A stretch of 64,000 bases of DNA from Bog-473 sp963791995 (GTDB lineage Bacteria; Actinomycetota; Acidimicrobiia; Acidimicrobiales; RAAP-2): assembly GCA_963791995.1 (NCBI GenBank), contig CAWBUQ010000020.1:36439-100438 (forward strand), given 5' to 3'. The stretch's first letter is position 1, and each line of letters begins with the position of its first letter. A model generated the notes under the pieces. That model saw only the letters and a list, made by a program, of their open reading frames with translations. It made no database searches and was not told where the DNA came from. Both the position numbers and the translations under genes were made by a program. Below, one piece after another: positions 29,005 through 38,104 of the stretch.

Positions 29005-29454
29005 ATGCGCTCAATGTCGATGGAGCCCACCGGTTGGCCGGTCGAGGACGCTGGATCCGAGGGCGCCGCATTCGACCTGAGCATGGCCGTCTCGCAGCTG
29101 GCGTCGAACAGCACCGATCTTCGGATCATGCTCAAGCTGCTCGTGTCACAGCTGGCCGAGGTCCTGGGTGATCGGATCACGGTCGAGCGGGCGAAGGGTC
29201 GGTTCCGCAAGTCCGATGACATCAAGTCGGTTCGCATCATCCTCGGTGACGATGCGCTCGAGGCGGTCGTCGAGGGCGCCTCGGTGCGCTGCAGCATCGG
29301 CCACTCCTCGGGCGGCATCCGCATCCGGAGCGAGCAGGTCGACATGGCGCAGTGGCTCACCCGGCTCCTGACCACCTTGCAGTCGGAGGCAGCGAACAGC
29401 GAGCAGACCCGCCTCGCGCTCGAGCAGATCGTGATCGGAGGAGGTCAGTCGTGA
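29005..29454 (+). CDS. Hypothetical protein, first gene of the YbjQ operon
   Basis: About 149 residues. Regular alternation of helices and strands: LSMAVSQLASNSTDLRIMLK, LLVSQLAEVLGDRITVERAK and then IKSVRIILGDDALEAVVEG. No family is recognised. Its stop overlaps the GTG of the next gene, with GGAGGAGG inside its own 3' end serving as that gene's ribosome binding site. Always-coupled translation implies a role with the YbjQ proteins. Confidence 0.7.
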   Translation: MRSMSMEPTGWPVEDAGSEGAAFDLSMAVSQLASNSTDLRIMLKLLVSQLAEVLGDRITVERAKGRFRKSDDIKSVRIILGDDALEAVVEGASVRCSIGHSSGGIRIRSEQVDMAQWLTRLLTTLQSEAANSEQTRLALEQIVIGGGQS

Positions 29455-30327
29455 CAGACCAGCAGCCCGAGGGGGCGCCAGACACAGCAGACATCCCGCC
29501 CCCGGTCCCCAGCACCCCCACCGTCCCCGCCGACGCCGATCGCGACCGACCTTCCCAAGGACGCCGCCCACCGCCTCGAGGAGCTTGAGCACGGCCTGTT
29601 CACCTCGGACCTCTCGGTCAACGAGTTCCTGCTCGTGAAGGAAGCCGGCTTTCACCCGCTCGGATTCGTGATGGGGTCGTCGATCTACCACATCGGTATC
29701 CAGACTCGGAAGTGGGGACAGAGCCAGGAGCTCACCAAGCTGACCGAGGCCATGTACACAGCCCGCGAGCTCGCGATGAACCGGATGGAAGAGGAAGCCC
29801 AAGAGCTCGATGCCGATGGCGTCGTCGGCGTCCGTCTCGACGTCAACTACTACGAGTGGGGCTCCGACTCGGCCGAGTTCATCGCGTTCGGGACGGCGGT
29901 CAAGGCCGAGGACGGCACCTCGTATCGCAACGCGCTCGGCAAGCCGTTCACGTCAGACCTCTCGGGTCAGGACTTCTGGACTTTGATGCAGACCGGTCAC
30001 GTCCCCCAAGGGCTCGTGATGGGCACTTGCGTGTTCCACATCGCCCACCGCAAGCTGACCCAGGCGCTCGGGTCGGTGGGCCAGAACGTAGAGCTGCCCA
30101 ACTTCACCCAGGCGCTCTACGAGGCCCGCGAGCTCGCGATGACCCGCATGCAGGACGAGGCGGGCCAGCTGAACGCGGCCGGCATCGTGGGCGTCCGCCT
30201 GGAGGAGAAGTCGCACCAGTGGGGCTCGCACACGATCGAGTTCCTGGCGCTCGGCACCGCCGTCACCAAGCGCAGCGGTGAGTTCACTTTGCCGGCGCCG
30301 ACGACCATCATCTCGCTCGACAACTGA
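29451..30327 (+). CDS. Duplicated YbjQ-like protein 1, +1 slip near start
   Basis: Begins GTG 29451 (VTDQQPEGAPDTADIPPPVP), then slips one base near 29550 into TDLPKDAAHRLEELEHGLFT and stays open to 30327. Two copies of a YbjQ/UPF0145-like domain: the first from FTSDLSVNEFLLVKEAGFHP to DADGVVGVRLDV, the second from FTSDLSGQDFWTLMQTGHVP to NAAGIVGVRLEE. Each includes ARELAMxRM and a WGS..xEFxAxGTAV strand. E. coli YbjQ is a small ring-forming protein of unclear function. The TGA overlaps the next ATG by one base. Confidence 0.75.
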
Positions 30328-31289
30328 TGGCTGGCTCGTCGGACGGCTCCGATGAGGGCGGCCCGCCGCCCGGTCCCGACTTCGGTCCTCCCGGCGGCCC
30401 CAGGGGCGACCTGCCCGAGGCGGCAGTGCGCCGCCTGGAGTCGAGCGCCTTCTCGTCTGGGCTGACCGTCCCCGATTTCGCCGCCTGCCTCGAGCTCGGC
30501 CTCCAACCGGTCGCGCTGGTGCAGGGCTTCTGCGTGATGCAGTGGGGCTGGTACGGGCCGGGGTACTCGCGTGGCCTGTCGCAGTATTCGGGCGGCCCCG
30601 AGGCCGACGGCGCGTACAGCCAGACCTTCCGCTGCCCGCATGGCTACGTCTCGATGGAGCACCGGTCGTGGGGCCAGAATTTTGAGCAGCCCTGGGTGGA
30701 GCAGGCGTGGACCCAGGGGTACGGCTCCGCCTACGGCCGGATGGTCGAGGAGGCGCAGCAGCACGGCGCCCACGGCATCATCGGCGTGGTCGACCGCGTG
30801 TCCAACGTGACCGAGAGCGGGACGACCGAGTTCCACTTCCTGGGCACGGCGGTCACCGTCGAGGACGGGCCGCCACCGGCAGGCGGCGTGCCGTGGACCA
30901 CGTACCTCGCCGGTCAGCGGTTGACCAAGTCCATCGAGTCGGGCTTCATGCCCGTCGCGGTCGTGGCGTCCCTCGCTTCGGTCCGGGTCTGGGCCTATTG
31001 CATGACCGAGTACCTCATGGAAGGCACGATGGCGTGGGGCGGGCCGATGGGACCCCAGCTGGTGGAGCAGGTCACCAAGGCGCACATGGCGGTGCGCCAG
31101 CTGGCCCGCAAGCACGTGCGCCAACAACTGGCCGGCGACGAGCTGCACGGCGCAAAGATCGAAGTCGTCAAACGGGAGATGTCCCAGGGCGACGAGGTCA
31201 TCGACTGCACGCTGCGGGGAAACCGGGTGCGCCGCTTCAAGGACTTCGATCCCATCGCCCTCCCGAGGCCGACGGTACGACTCGGATGA
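30327..31289 (+). CDS. Duplicated YbjQ-like protein 2
   Basis: A 320-residue paralog. A Gly/Pro-rich N-terminal tail is followed by repeat 1 (SGLTVPDFAACLELGLQPVA ... GAHGIIGVVDRVSNVTESGT) and repeat 2 (TYLAGQRLTKSIESGFMPVA). The central part has a Trp/Tyr/Gly-rich insertion (MQWGWYGPGYSRGLSQYSGG). Second-half sequence diverges most from the family, with KHVRQQLAGDELHGAKIEVV. Start ATG 30327 overlaps the previous stop (TGATG). Confidence 0.72.
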   Translation: MAGSSDGSDEGGPPPGPDFGPPGGPRGDLPEAAVRRLESSAFSSGLTVPDFAACLELGLQPVALVQGFCVMQWGWYGPGYSRGLSQYSGGPEADGAYSQTFRCPHGYVSMEHRSWGQNFEQPWVEQAWTQGYGSAYGRMVEEAQQHGAHGIIGVVDRVSNVTESGTTEFHFLGTAVTVEDGPPPAGGVPWTTYLAGQRLTKSIESGFMPVAVVASLASVRVWAYCMTEYLMEGTMAWGGPMGPQLVEQVTKAHMAVRQLARKHVRQQLAGDELHGAKIEVVKREMSQGDEVIDCTLRGNRVRRFKDFDPIALPRPTVRLG

Positions 31290-32236
31290 CGACGACCCCT
31301 CGGACTCCGCCGACACCTCCGAGCCCGCCGACTCGCGCCGACCTCCGCGCCGAAATGCGCCGGGGCGCCCAATCCATGGCGACCACTCCGCCCCCGTCCC
31401 AGATACGCGGCATCACCTCGGACCTCTCGGTCGACGAGGCGCTCCTCTTGCACACCGCAGGCTGGGAACCGCTCGACCTCGTCTGCGGGGTGGGCATCGT
31501 CTCGGTCCCGGTGGGCGTGTGGAACTGGGGCAGCGGCTCCATCAACCTCGCCTCGGACTCGTACAACGCCGCCGCGGCCTATGCCGCCCAGACGCTGCGC
31601 GGCGAGTGCTCCAAGGTGCATGGGCATGGCGTCGTGGGTGTCCGCGTGGACGTGTCGGTTTGGACGCACCACATCGAGGTCGGATTCGTGGGTACGGCTG
31701 TGCGCCCCATGTCCACCGCCGGCAAGGACGCCCACGGCGACCTCGCCGTCCCCGACATGCCCTTTACGTCCGACCTCTCGGCCCGCGATTTCACCTTGTT
31801 GCTCCGGGCCGGCTGGATGCCGGTCGGTCTCGCCTTCGGTGCCAGCTTCGCCTACGCCCCGCGGCGCTCAGCCGGCATGGCCATGCGCCAGTCGACGCAG
31901 AACGTCGAGCTGACCAACTACACCCAGGCCATGTACGCGGCGAGGGAGTCGGCCATGGAGAAGATGCAGCGCTCCGCGCTCGACGTGGGCGGCCACGGGG
32001 TGGTCGAGGTCAAGGTCACCGAGGGTCCCGTCAGCTTTGCCCGCCACGCGGTCGGATTCGCGGCGTGGGGGACGGCCGTCACGCTGGTGGCCGAGGAGCA
32101 TCGATTCGTCGAACCCGAGCTGGTGCTGCCCCTCGACGATGCGGTGCTCACATTCGAGGCACAATCGCTGCGGGGGAGCGGCAGCGGCGGCGCCGGGGGT
32201 ACCGGGATCGGGAGCAGAGGAAGGAGACGCCGGTGA
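31286..32236 (+). CDS. Duplicated YbjQ-like protein 3
   Basis: A 316-residue third paralog from ATG 31286, overlapping the previous gene (ATGA). The Pro-rich N-terminus is followed by repeat 1 (ITSDLSVDEALLLHTAGWEP, then HGHGVVGVRVDVSVWTHHIE) and repeat 2 (FTSDLSARDFTLLLRAGWMP, then VGGHGVVEVKVTEGPVSFAR). The first and third proteins share NVELxNxTQAxYxARE in repeat 2. The C-terminus is Gly/Ser/Arg-rich. The frame is also open upstream over gene 2 but only as a shadow. Confidence 0.72.
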   Translation: MTTTPRTPPTPPSPPTRADLRAEMRRGAQSMATTPPPSQIRGITSDLSVDEALLLHTAGWEPLDLVCGVGIVSVPVGVWNWGSGSINLASDSYNAAAAYAAQTLRGECSKVHGHGVVGVRVDVSVWTHHIEVGFVGTAVRPMSTAGKDAHGDLAVPDMPFTSDLSARDFTLLLRAGWMPVGLAFGASFAYAPRRSAGMAMRQSTQNVELTNYTQAMYAARESAMEKMQRSALDVGGHGVVEVKVTEGPVSFARHAVGFAAWGTAVTLVAEEHRFVEPELVLPLDDAVLTFEAQSLRGSGSGGAGGTGIGSRGRRRR

Positions 32237-32655
32237 GCGCGCAGACTGAGGAGAACGGACGGGACTGGGATGGATGGGCACGGGCCTTCGAGGCGGTGAA
32301 GGGTCCCGACGACTTCGCGGCGCTGTTCGCGCCCGGCGGGCGATTCTGCGATCCCGTGACACCGTGGACGACCGACCTGCACAAAGTGGCCCGCGACACC
32401 GACGCAATCTTTCCGGATTGGGCCCAGCGCGTGGACCGCATCCGGGGTGGCGCCAACTGGGCCGTCTTCGAGTGGACGGGCACCGGAACCTTCAGTGCGG
32501 GCGAGGGACCGGGCGTGCCGATCAAGATGGAGGGTGCGACAGTGATCGACGTCGACGTCGATGGCAAGGTGACGTCGTGGCGGGACTACCTCGATACCAA
32601 CGAGCCCACCCAACAGATCCAAACCGGGCTCGAGCGCGCCCTCGAGGGCGGCTGA
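32233..32655 (+). CDS. NTF2/SnoaL-like protein
   Basis: A 140-residue single-domain protein from GTG 32233, overlapping the YbjQ-3 stop (GTGA). WARAFEAVKGPDDFAALFAP, GGRFCDPVTPWTTDLHKV and VTSWRDYLDTNE fit the NTF2-like fold used by SnoaL cyclases, ketosteroid isomerases and many small binding proteins. Last gene of the five-gene operon. Catalysis cannot be inferred. Confidence 0.75.
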   Translation: MSAQTEENGRDWDGWARAFEAVKGPDDFAALFAPGGRFCDPVTPWTTDLHKVARDTDAIFPDWAQRVDRIRGGANWAVFEWTGTGTFSAGEGPGVPIKMEGATVIDVDVDGKVTSWRDYLDTNEPTQQIQTGLERALEGG

Positions 32656-32985
32656 GACACCACATCTCGTGCTGAAGCGGTCAGGACGGCTGCGTGGGCA
32701 CGCTGCGCCGAGATGCCCTCGTCGTCCGATGGCGATCATGCACGATCGGCTTCACCGCCATCAGACCGTCTTCCGCTGGCGTGATCTGTTCCTCCGACCG
32801 GGCGGTCGGGCGCTGGTGACGATGCGCCCCCCAGCGACAAAGGACCCGCACGGCGAAGAGCAACAGGCCGACGGCCACGCTGTAGCCGAATGGATCGTCG
32901 GCCAACCGCGGCGTCGATGACGCGACGGGGCTGCCGGACCCGGTGATCTTGGACCAGGCGAAGGTGTCGGCGGCTGGCCGCAGGC
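32656..32985. other. Gap with no supported gene
   Basis: Between the YbjQ operon and the convergent ferritin-like gene. A minus-strand frame at 32681-32905 begins ADDPFGYSVAVGLLLFAVRV, one hydrophobic segment with an Arg-rich tail. It may be a fragment of a small membrane protein, but there is no clear start or ribosome site. Confidence 0.3.
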
Positions 32986-34069
32986 TCAGGCTTCCCCGGC
33001 CACCGCCTTCACATGTGCCATCCGGGCGTCGCGCTCCTCGTCGAGATCCTGCGCCGCCTTCTCGTCACTGGCCATCTCGGCATCGATGTCGGCATCGGCG
33101 AAGCCGATCACGCCCATGTCCTGAAACGCTGCCGCGCAACTTCGGACCCCAGAGCCCGATGTCACGCAGGATCGGCACGATCCGCATGAACAAGAAGTTG
33201 CGGAACTCGCGCAGCGATTCGCTCTGGTCGACGTAGGTGGTGAGCTCAGTTGGCAGCTCCAGACGCTCGAAGACCTCCTCGCCCAAGAAGCGATCGCGCA
33301 TGAGGTAGCACGCCTCGATGCAGAACTCCTCGCGGTCGTCGCGCTCGGCCTGGGTCAGCTGCGGGTAGTAGTCACGCAGGGCCAGACGGCCGAACATGAC
33401 GTGGCGCGCCTCGTCCTGCATGACGTACGCGTTCAGAGCCTTGGCCAGCGGATCGGTGGCGTTGTTGCGGATGATGCCGAAGGCGGCCAGCGCCAGACCC
33501 TCGATCAGCACCTGCATGCCCAGGTAGGTCATGTCCCAACGGCTGTCCTCGATCACGTCGTCGAGCAAGGCCTTGAGATGCACGTTGAGCGGGTAGACGA
33601 GCTGCAGCTTCTCGTGCAGGTAGCGGCTGTAGACCTCGACGTGGCGCGCTTCGTCGATGACTTGGGTCGCCGCGTAGAACTTGGAATCGATGTCGGGGAC
33701 GGTCTGCACGATCTTGGCCGTGCAGATCAGCGCGCCCTGTTCGCCGTGCATGAATTGGCTGAAGCGCCACGCCTCGACATGGCGGCGGAATTCGCCCTTG
33801 CGCTCCTCGGACATCTGGTCCCACCACGGCGTGCCGAAGATGGGGAGGATCTCGTCGGGCATGCCGACGGGATTGGTGAGATCGACCTCCTGGCGCCAAT
33901 CCAGACGGTCGCTGCCGATCCACTGCCGCCGCGTCCCTTTGTCGTAGAGGCGCAACAACTGGTCGCGTCCACCCATGTAGTCGAAGTCGAACATGGTGGT
34001 GGCCGGGGAGTCGATGCCCCATTTCGGCTCGAAGGTGAGATCCGAATCAATTGACGGGCTCGTTGTCAT
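32986..34069 (-). CDS. Diiron ferritin-like domain protein, +1 slip near 3' end
   Basis: About 360 residues starting at the GTG/ATG end 34069. All diiron ligands of a ferritin/R2-like four-helix bundle are seen: Glu in HGEQGALICTAKI, ExxH in DEARHVEVYSRY, Glu in LIEGLALAAFGI, and ExxH in DEARHVMFGRLAL. Near 33143 an extra base breaks the frame; the natural C-terminus AAAFQDMGVIGFADADIDAE continues to TGA at 32986. Members act as oxidases or oxygenases on unknown lipids or peptides. No ribonucleotide reductase large subunit is nearby. Confidence 0.82.
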
Positions 34070-34234
34070 GAGGCCCCCTTGGGTCGTGCCGAGGTAGACG
34101 GCGGCTTCATTCGCCGTCCGCGACGCTAGCCCTCGGCGCGTCAGCGCGTCATGTGGGGCCCACCCGCACTCCCGGGCCCCGCACTCCCAATCCCCTCACT
34201 CCCAGCCCGGCTCCCGCCCCCACGCCCAGCCCCC

Positions 34235-35467
34235 TCAGCGAAAGTCGAATGCCACCTTGATGGCCCCGCTCTCCTTCTGCGTGGCCAAGGCGATGAACGC
34301 CTCTCGCCACTCGCCGAGGCGGAACGTGTGAGTCAGCATCCCGGTCATGTCGATCCTGCCCTCGGAGGCCAGTTTGAGGTAGTGCGCGATGCCGTGCATG
34401 CGCACGCCCTCGACCTCCTCGACCCCGAAGGCGTTCGAGCCCACCCACGAGATCTCCTTGAAGTAGAGCGGTGACCACTCCCAGCGTTCGGGCGCGTGCA
34501 CACCGCTCTTGACCATCGTGCCGCGCTGCTTGAGCAGACGGACACCGATCTCTGCGGTCTGGGCCGTACCTACCGTGTCGTAGACGACGTCGAAACCGCC
34601 GGGATGCGCCATGGGCAGCGCGCTGCCGTCGAACTTCTGGAGTACGCCACCGGACCACGACGCCGCCTCCTCGAGGAGCTGCTCGACGGGGAACGGGTCG
34701 ACCACGGTCGCGCCCAGCTTCTCCGCTAGCGCCTTCTGGGCCGGCCAGGCCGCCACGACCATGATCTCGACGTCGGGCCACAACGCCCGGATGATCGCGG
34801 TGGCACAGCTGCCGAGCGCACCGCCGCCGTAGATCAGGACCTTGCCGCCGGGCGTTGGTGGGTGCCGGGTGACCGAGTGCAGCGAGACGGCGAAAGGGTC
34901 GCCGATCACAGCCTGCTCGTCGCTCAGGTTGTCCGGCACCGGGATGAGCATCGACTCGTGGGCCGGGAAGTAGTCGGCGAACCCACCCGGCGCGTCCTTG
35001 GAGGTGCCGGTGTGGATGCCGGCCGCGATCGGACCCTGGGTGAAGTGGTAGCAGAGGCTGAAGTCCCCGGCCTGGCAGGAGGGGCACATCGGGTCGATGC
35101 CGCGCGGCGCACACGAGAGCCACGGATTGAGCACCACGCGCTGGCCCACCTCGAGCGTGGTCACCGCCGGACCGACTTCCACCACGTCGGCCACGACCTC
35201 GTGCCCGAAGACCGTCGGGAAGCTGAAGTAGCCGTTCAGCGCGCTGTCGCCGAAGTCGTCGCCGAAGTCCATGAAGACCATCTTGGCGTCGGATCCGCAG
35301 ATACCGGTCAGGCGCGTTTTTGCCACTGCCCAGTCGTCTCGGATCACCTTCGGTCGGTCGAGCTCCTCGAGCCGCATAGGGGTGCGGGACAGGCCCACCA
35401 GGAGAGGGTTCGAGGTGTCGGGCGGGGTCCACTTCTCCGGCCGGACTCCGTAGAGCAGACCTTGCAT
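34235..35467 (-). CDS. Zinc-dependent alcohol dehydrogenase family protein
   Basis: A 410-residue MDR enzyme from ATG 35467, preceded by a strong AGGAGG. The catalytic zinc ligands lie in TGICGSDAK (Cys) and VFGHEVVAD (His, Glu). A structural zinc loop, with Cys spaced irregularly in SCAPRGIDPMCPSCQAGDFS, is present. The NAD(P) fold motif is IYGGGALGSCATAIIRA. It probably oxidises an alcohol or reduces an aldehyde; substrate unknown. The open frame extends upstream across the next gene as a shadow. Confidence 0.85.
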   Translation of the reverse strand: MQGLLYGVRPEKWTPPDTSNPLLVGLSRTPMRLEELDRPKVIRDDWAVAKTRLTGICGSDAKMVFMDFGDDFGDSALNGYFSFPTVFGHEVVADVVEVGPAVTTLEVGQRVVLNPWLSCAPRGIDPMCPSCQAGDFSLCYHFTQGPIAAGIHTGTSKDAPGGFADYFPAHESMLIPVPDNLSDEQAVIGDPFAVSLHSVTRHPPTPGGKVLIYGGGALGSCATAIIRALWPDVEIMVVAAWPAQKALAEKLGATVVDPFPVEQLLEEAASWSGGVLQKFDGSALPMAHPGGFDVVYDTVGTAQTAEIGVRLLKQRGTMVKSGVHAPERWEWSPLYFKEISWVGSNAFGVEEVEGVRMHGIAHYLKLASEGRIDMTGMLTHTFRLGEWREAFIALATQKESGAIKVAFDFR

Positions 35468-35475
35468 ATGTCCTC

Positions 35476-36201
35476 CTAGGTGCTGTGTCCGCCGGCGAGG
35501 GCGAGATGCAGGAGCACCACGCCGTTGTTGTTGTGGTTGCTGACGGCCCCGACCACGATGATGATGATCAGGAACGCGATCCAGGCGAGGCCGATGATGA
35601 TGCCCGCGATCGCCAGGCCGTCGCCAGATTGGCGGCCTTGTGACTTCCGGATCTGCGAACGCGCCACGAAGCCGAAGACGATCCCCAAGACGGCCGGGAT
35701 GAAGAAGAGGAACCCGGCGATGCCGCAGATCAGCGACGCGACGGCGAGACCGTTCGTCGTCGGTCCGGTCGCAATCGGGTAGGGGACTTGCTGCCCGTAG
35801 CCGTAGGACGGATAGCCGCCGGCGGCGGGATACGCGCCACCGGCGGGATACGCGCCACCGGCGGGATACGCGCCACCGGCGGGATACGCGCCACCGGCGG
35901 GATACGCGCCAGTCGTCGGATAGGCACCGGGCGCCGGTATTGCACCGGGCGACCCCGGTGCGCCGTAACCGCCGGGCGTGCCGTACGCGCCCGGCGCCGT
36001 CGATGCCGGTCCGGACGCGCTGGCCGGATCCGACCCGTAGGACGGGTCCGAGGGTGTGGCGGTCGCTGTCCCGGATGGTGCGGCATCTTGTGGCCCGCCG
36101 CCGCCGGGGCGCGCCTCGGGTGGTCCCGTCCACAATTCGGGCGGGTACCACTTCCCGTCAGAAGCCAGCCACCATCCAGTTCCCTGCGAGGTGTCGCTCA
36201 T
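35476..36201 (-). CDS. DUF2510-like / DUF4190 membrane protein with YPAGGA repeats
   Basis: A 241-residue protein from ATG 36201. The N-terminal GWWLASDGKWYPPELW resembles the DUF2510 module (a Trp-rich cell-envelope sensor). A long Pro/Gly/Ala/Tyr linker follows with five YPAGGA units. The C-terminal two helices, LAVASLICGIAGFLFFIPAV and GLAIAGIIIGLAWIAFLIII, form the DUF4190 domain. Nine bases separate it from the dehydrogenase gene, so they may be co-transcribed. Confidence 0.75.
   Translation of the reverse strand: MSDTSQGTGWWLASDGKWYPPELWTGPPEARPGGGGPQDAAPSGTATATPSDPSYGSDPASASGPASTAPGAYGTPGGYGAPGSPGAIPAPGAYPTTGAYPAGGAYPAGGAYPAGGAYPAGGAYPAAGGYPSYGYGQQVPYPIATGPTTNGLAVASLICGIAGFLFFIPAVLGIVFGFVARSQIRKSQGRQSGDGLAIAGIIIGLAWIAFLIIIIVVGAVSNHNNNGVVLLHLALAGGHST
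35823..35911. repeat. 18-base tandem repeat, five copies
   Basis: Units CGGCGGGATACGCGCCAC at 35823, 35841, 35859, 35877 and a last one ending 35911; essentially perfect. It encodes the hexapeptide repeat AYPAGG of the DUF4190 protein. Perfect identity suggests recent slippage and copy-number variation. Confidence 0.93.
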
Positions 36202-36270
36202 GCCGTGACCGCCCTCCCCTGCGCCTCGCGCCGCATGAGCATACGGGGCGTGTGTGGCCACCGTCGTGGC

Positions 36271-36561
36271 TCACTCGACGTAGGGACAATGTCGGCATCC
36301 CGACTCGCAGCAGTAACCGCGGGCCGCCAGGAACCCTGCCGTCAATACGGTCAATCCGGTGGCCGGGTCGACGTAGCTGTCGGCGCCGGCGCGCAATGCG
36401 GCGTCGTGGGCGTCGATGACCTGGGAATACGCGGGATCGTTCGGCGACAGCCGATCAGGATGCGGGACCGCGAGTGGTCGGTCGGCCAGCTGCTGCGGTG
36501 GCGACCGGCGCCTGGGTGCGTCCCCCTCGCTGCCGAATTCAGGCATGCACAGGGTTGGCAT
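36271..36561 (-). CDS. DUF5522 family protein
   Basis: A 96-residue protein. HPDRLSPNDPAYSQVIDAHD, then DPATGLTVLTAGFLAARGYC and the C-terminal CCESGCRHCPY cluster identify the DUF5522 family. The four cysteines and one histidine could bind a metal. Function unknown. The start may be the inner ATG (MPEFGSEG). It ends 70 bases from the DUF4190 start on the same strand. Confidence 0.8.
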   Translation of the reverse strand: MPTLCMPEFGSEGDAPRRRSPPQQLADRPLAVPHPDRLSPNDPAYSQVIDAHDAALRAGADSYVDPATGLTVLTAGFLAARGYCCESGCRHCPYVE

Positions 36562-36594
36562 CGCCCGGTCCCCGGAGGGACCGGGCGTGCACGA

Positions 36595-37086
36595 CTACCT
36601 CTTGGCGGTTCTCCGGGCCGGCGCCTTGCGCGCCGTGGTCTTGCGGGCCGGTGCCTTCTTGGCGGGTGCCCGACGCGCCGGGGCCTTCTTGGCCGGGGCC
36701 TTCTTGGCGGGGGCCTTCTTGGCCGCAGCCGGAGCCGCGGTCTTGCCGGCCGACGCGACGGCGGCGTCCGAGGTCGGGTAGGCACCCTTCACGAGCTTCG
36801 GCGCCGTGGCCGGAGCAAGGACGGCGTCCTTGAAGGCCTTCACCGGGGTGATGCGTGCCTTCTTCGACGCCTTGATGCGAATCGTCTCGCCGGTCGCCGG
36901 GTTGCGGCCCATGCGTGCGGCACGGTTGACCTTGACGAACTTGGCGAAGCCAGGGATGGAGACCGGCTCGCCCTTCGAGACGACTGCGGTCACCACGTCG
37001 GTGAATCCGTCGATCACAGTGACGACGGTCTTCAGTTCGACATCGGCTTGGACTGCGACAGCTCTTGCTAGTTCTCGCTTGTTCAT
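36595..37086 (-). CDS. hup: HU-family DNA-binding protein with Lys/Ala-rich tail
   Basis: A 163-residue nucleoid protein from ATG 37086. Residues 1-92 are a canonical HU domain: MNKRELARAVAVQADVELKT, the DNA-binding arm with RNPATGETIRIKASKKARIT, ending KAFKDAV. Residues about 110-163 form a basic histone H1-like tail with repeated KKAPAKKAPARR, as in mycobacterial HupB. It bends and compacts DNA. The tail DNA itself is repetitive. Confidence 0.9.
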   Translation of the reverse strand: MNKRELARAVAVQADVELKTVVTVIDGFTDVVTAVVSKGEPVSIPGFAKFVKVNRAARMGRNPATGETIRIKASKKARITPVKAFKDAVLAPATAPKLVKGAYPTSDAAVASAGKTAAPAAAKKAPAKKAPAKKAPARRAPAKKAPARKTTARKAPARRTAKR

Positions 37087-37282
37087 GACGCCCATTGTTG
37101 CCGACGCGCACCCCAGAATGCACATTCTTGAGCCAGGAAATGCGAATTTTTGGGTCGTTCACACACAGTAGGCCTCCACTCACGCCCCCTGTGTTGGTCC
37201 CGGTTGCTCCGCCGCCAGCCCGCAGGGCCACCGTCACGGGCCCTCGAGGCGGGCCGTCGGGGCGGTACCTCAGTGCCGTATT

Positions 37283-37778
37283 TCAGTGCCGTACGCTCAG
37301 GGCGTAGTTGTCCCCAATACGGGCGTGTGTCCCTGGTCTTCTCGAGCAGGATGATGACCGTCCCCCATGGGTCGTGACACCACGTCGTTTTGAGGCCGGC
37401 CACATCGGCGATCCCGGCCGTGAGGAACGTGACGCCTCGCGCCTCGAGCTCTGCTCTGGTCGCCACGATGTCGTCGCACACCATCCCAATGTGCGTGAGT
37501 CCGGATTTGGTCACCGACGGCGCGCCCGCTGCGGCCTCAATTCCGGCCGAGGGGTACTCGATGAGCTCCAAGACGCGGTCGTCCTTGGCGAACCCCACGA
37601 TCGATGCGGTGACGACGACGGGTGACGGGACGAGTTCGCCCATGTCCCGTTCGATCTGCTCGCCGTCCATGCGGTACGGAGGCGACAAGACCTCGAGACC
37701 CAGCACTTCGGAATACCACCGGGTTGCCGCTTTCACGTCGGGCACGCAGATCGCGGAGTGGGCCAGCCCGTTCAGCAC
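37283..37778 (-). CDS. VOC family protein, +1 slip near 3' end
   Basis: A one-domain VOC protein of about 165 residues, starting at GTG 37778 (VLNGLAHSAICVPDVKAATR). Motifs: WYSEVLGLEVLSPPYRMDG, VLELIEYPSAG, LTHIGMVCDDIVATRAEL and HDPWGTVIILLEK. The open frame runs on into the HU promoter as Arg-rich noise; dropping one base of the GGGG near 37313 gives the natural end GDNYALSVRH and a stop at 37283. Methylmalonyl-CoA epimerase-like lineages look similar; substrate unknown. Confidence 0.72.
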
Positions 37779-37852
37779 CCGCGCCAGCGTAGGGGTCAAG
37801 GGTCTCTCACAAGGGAACTCCTACAAGCGACTCCCAAGGGAAATCCTTGCGT

Positions 37853-38017
37853 CTAGGTCCAGCGGGAGATCTCGTGCTGCAGACGCCTGTTCCACATGCG
37901 GGACTTGAGGCTGACCCGGCGGCTCACCTTTCTCAGCACGATGATGCTGAAGAACACGAGCGGTGCAACGAATGCCGCCGAGGCGCTCAAGATGATCCTG
38001 CGCAGTTCGCCCCGCAT
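37853..38017 (-). CDS. Small membrane protein (54 residues)
   Basis: A short gene from ATG 38017 to the stop at 37853. The product begins MRGELRRIILSASAAFVAPL, continues as one hydrophobic helix (VFFSIIVLRKV) and ends in a strongly basic stretch with RMWNRRLQHEISRW. Codon use is like that of coding neighbours. The single helix with a basic tail suggests an inner-membrane anchored peptide. No family is recognised. Confidence 0.6.
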   Translation of the reverse strand: MRGELRRIILSASAAFVAPLVFFSIIVLRKVSRRVSLKSRMWNRRLQHEISRWT

Positions 38018-38104
38018 GTCCAGACCCTATCGAGCGCTGGACAGGTCCGGGATCCGTGCGCCGCCAGGGCTTTGGAACTAGGCATTGGGGATGGGAGCGA
38101 CGAA

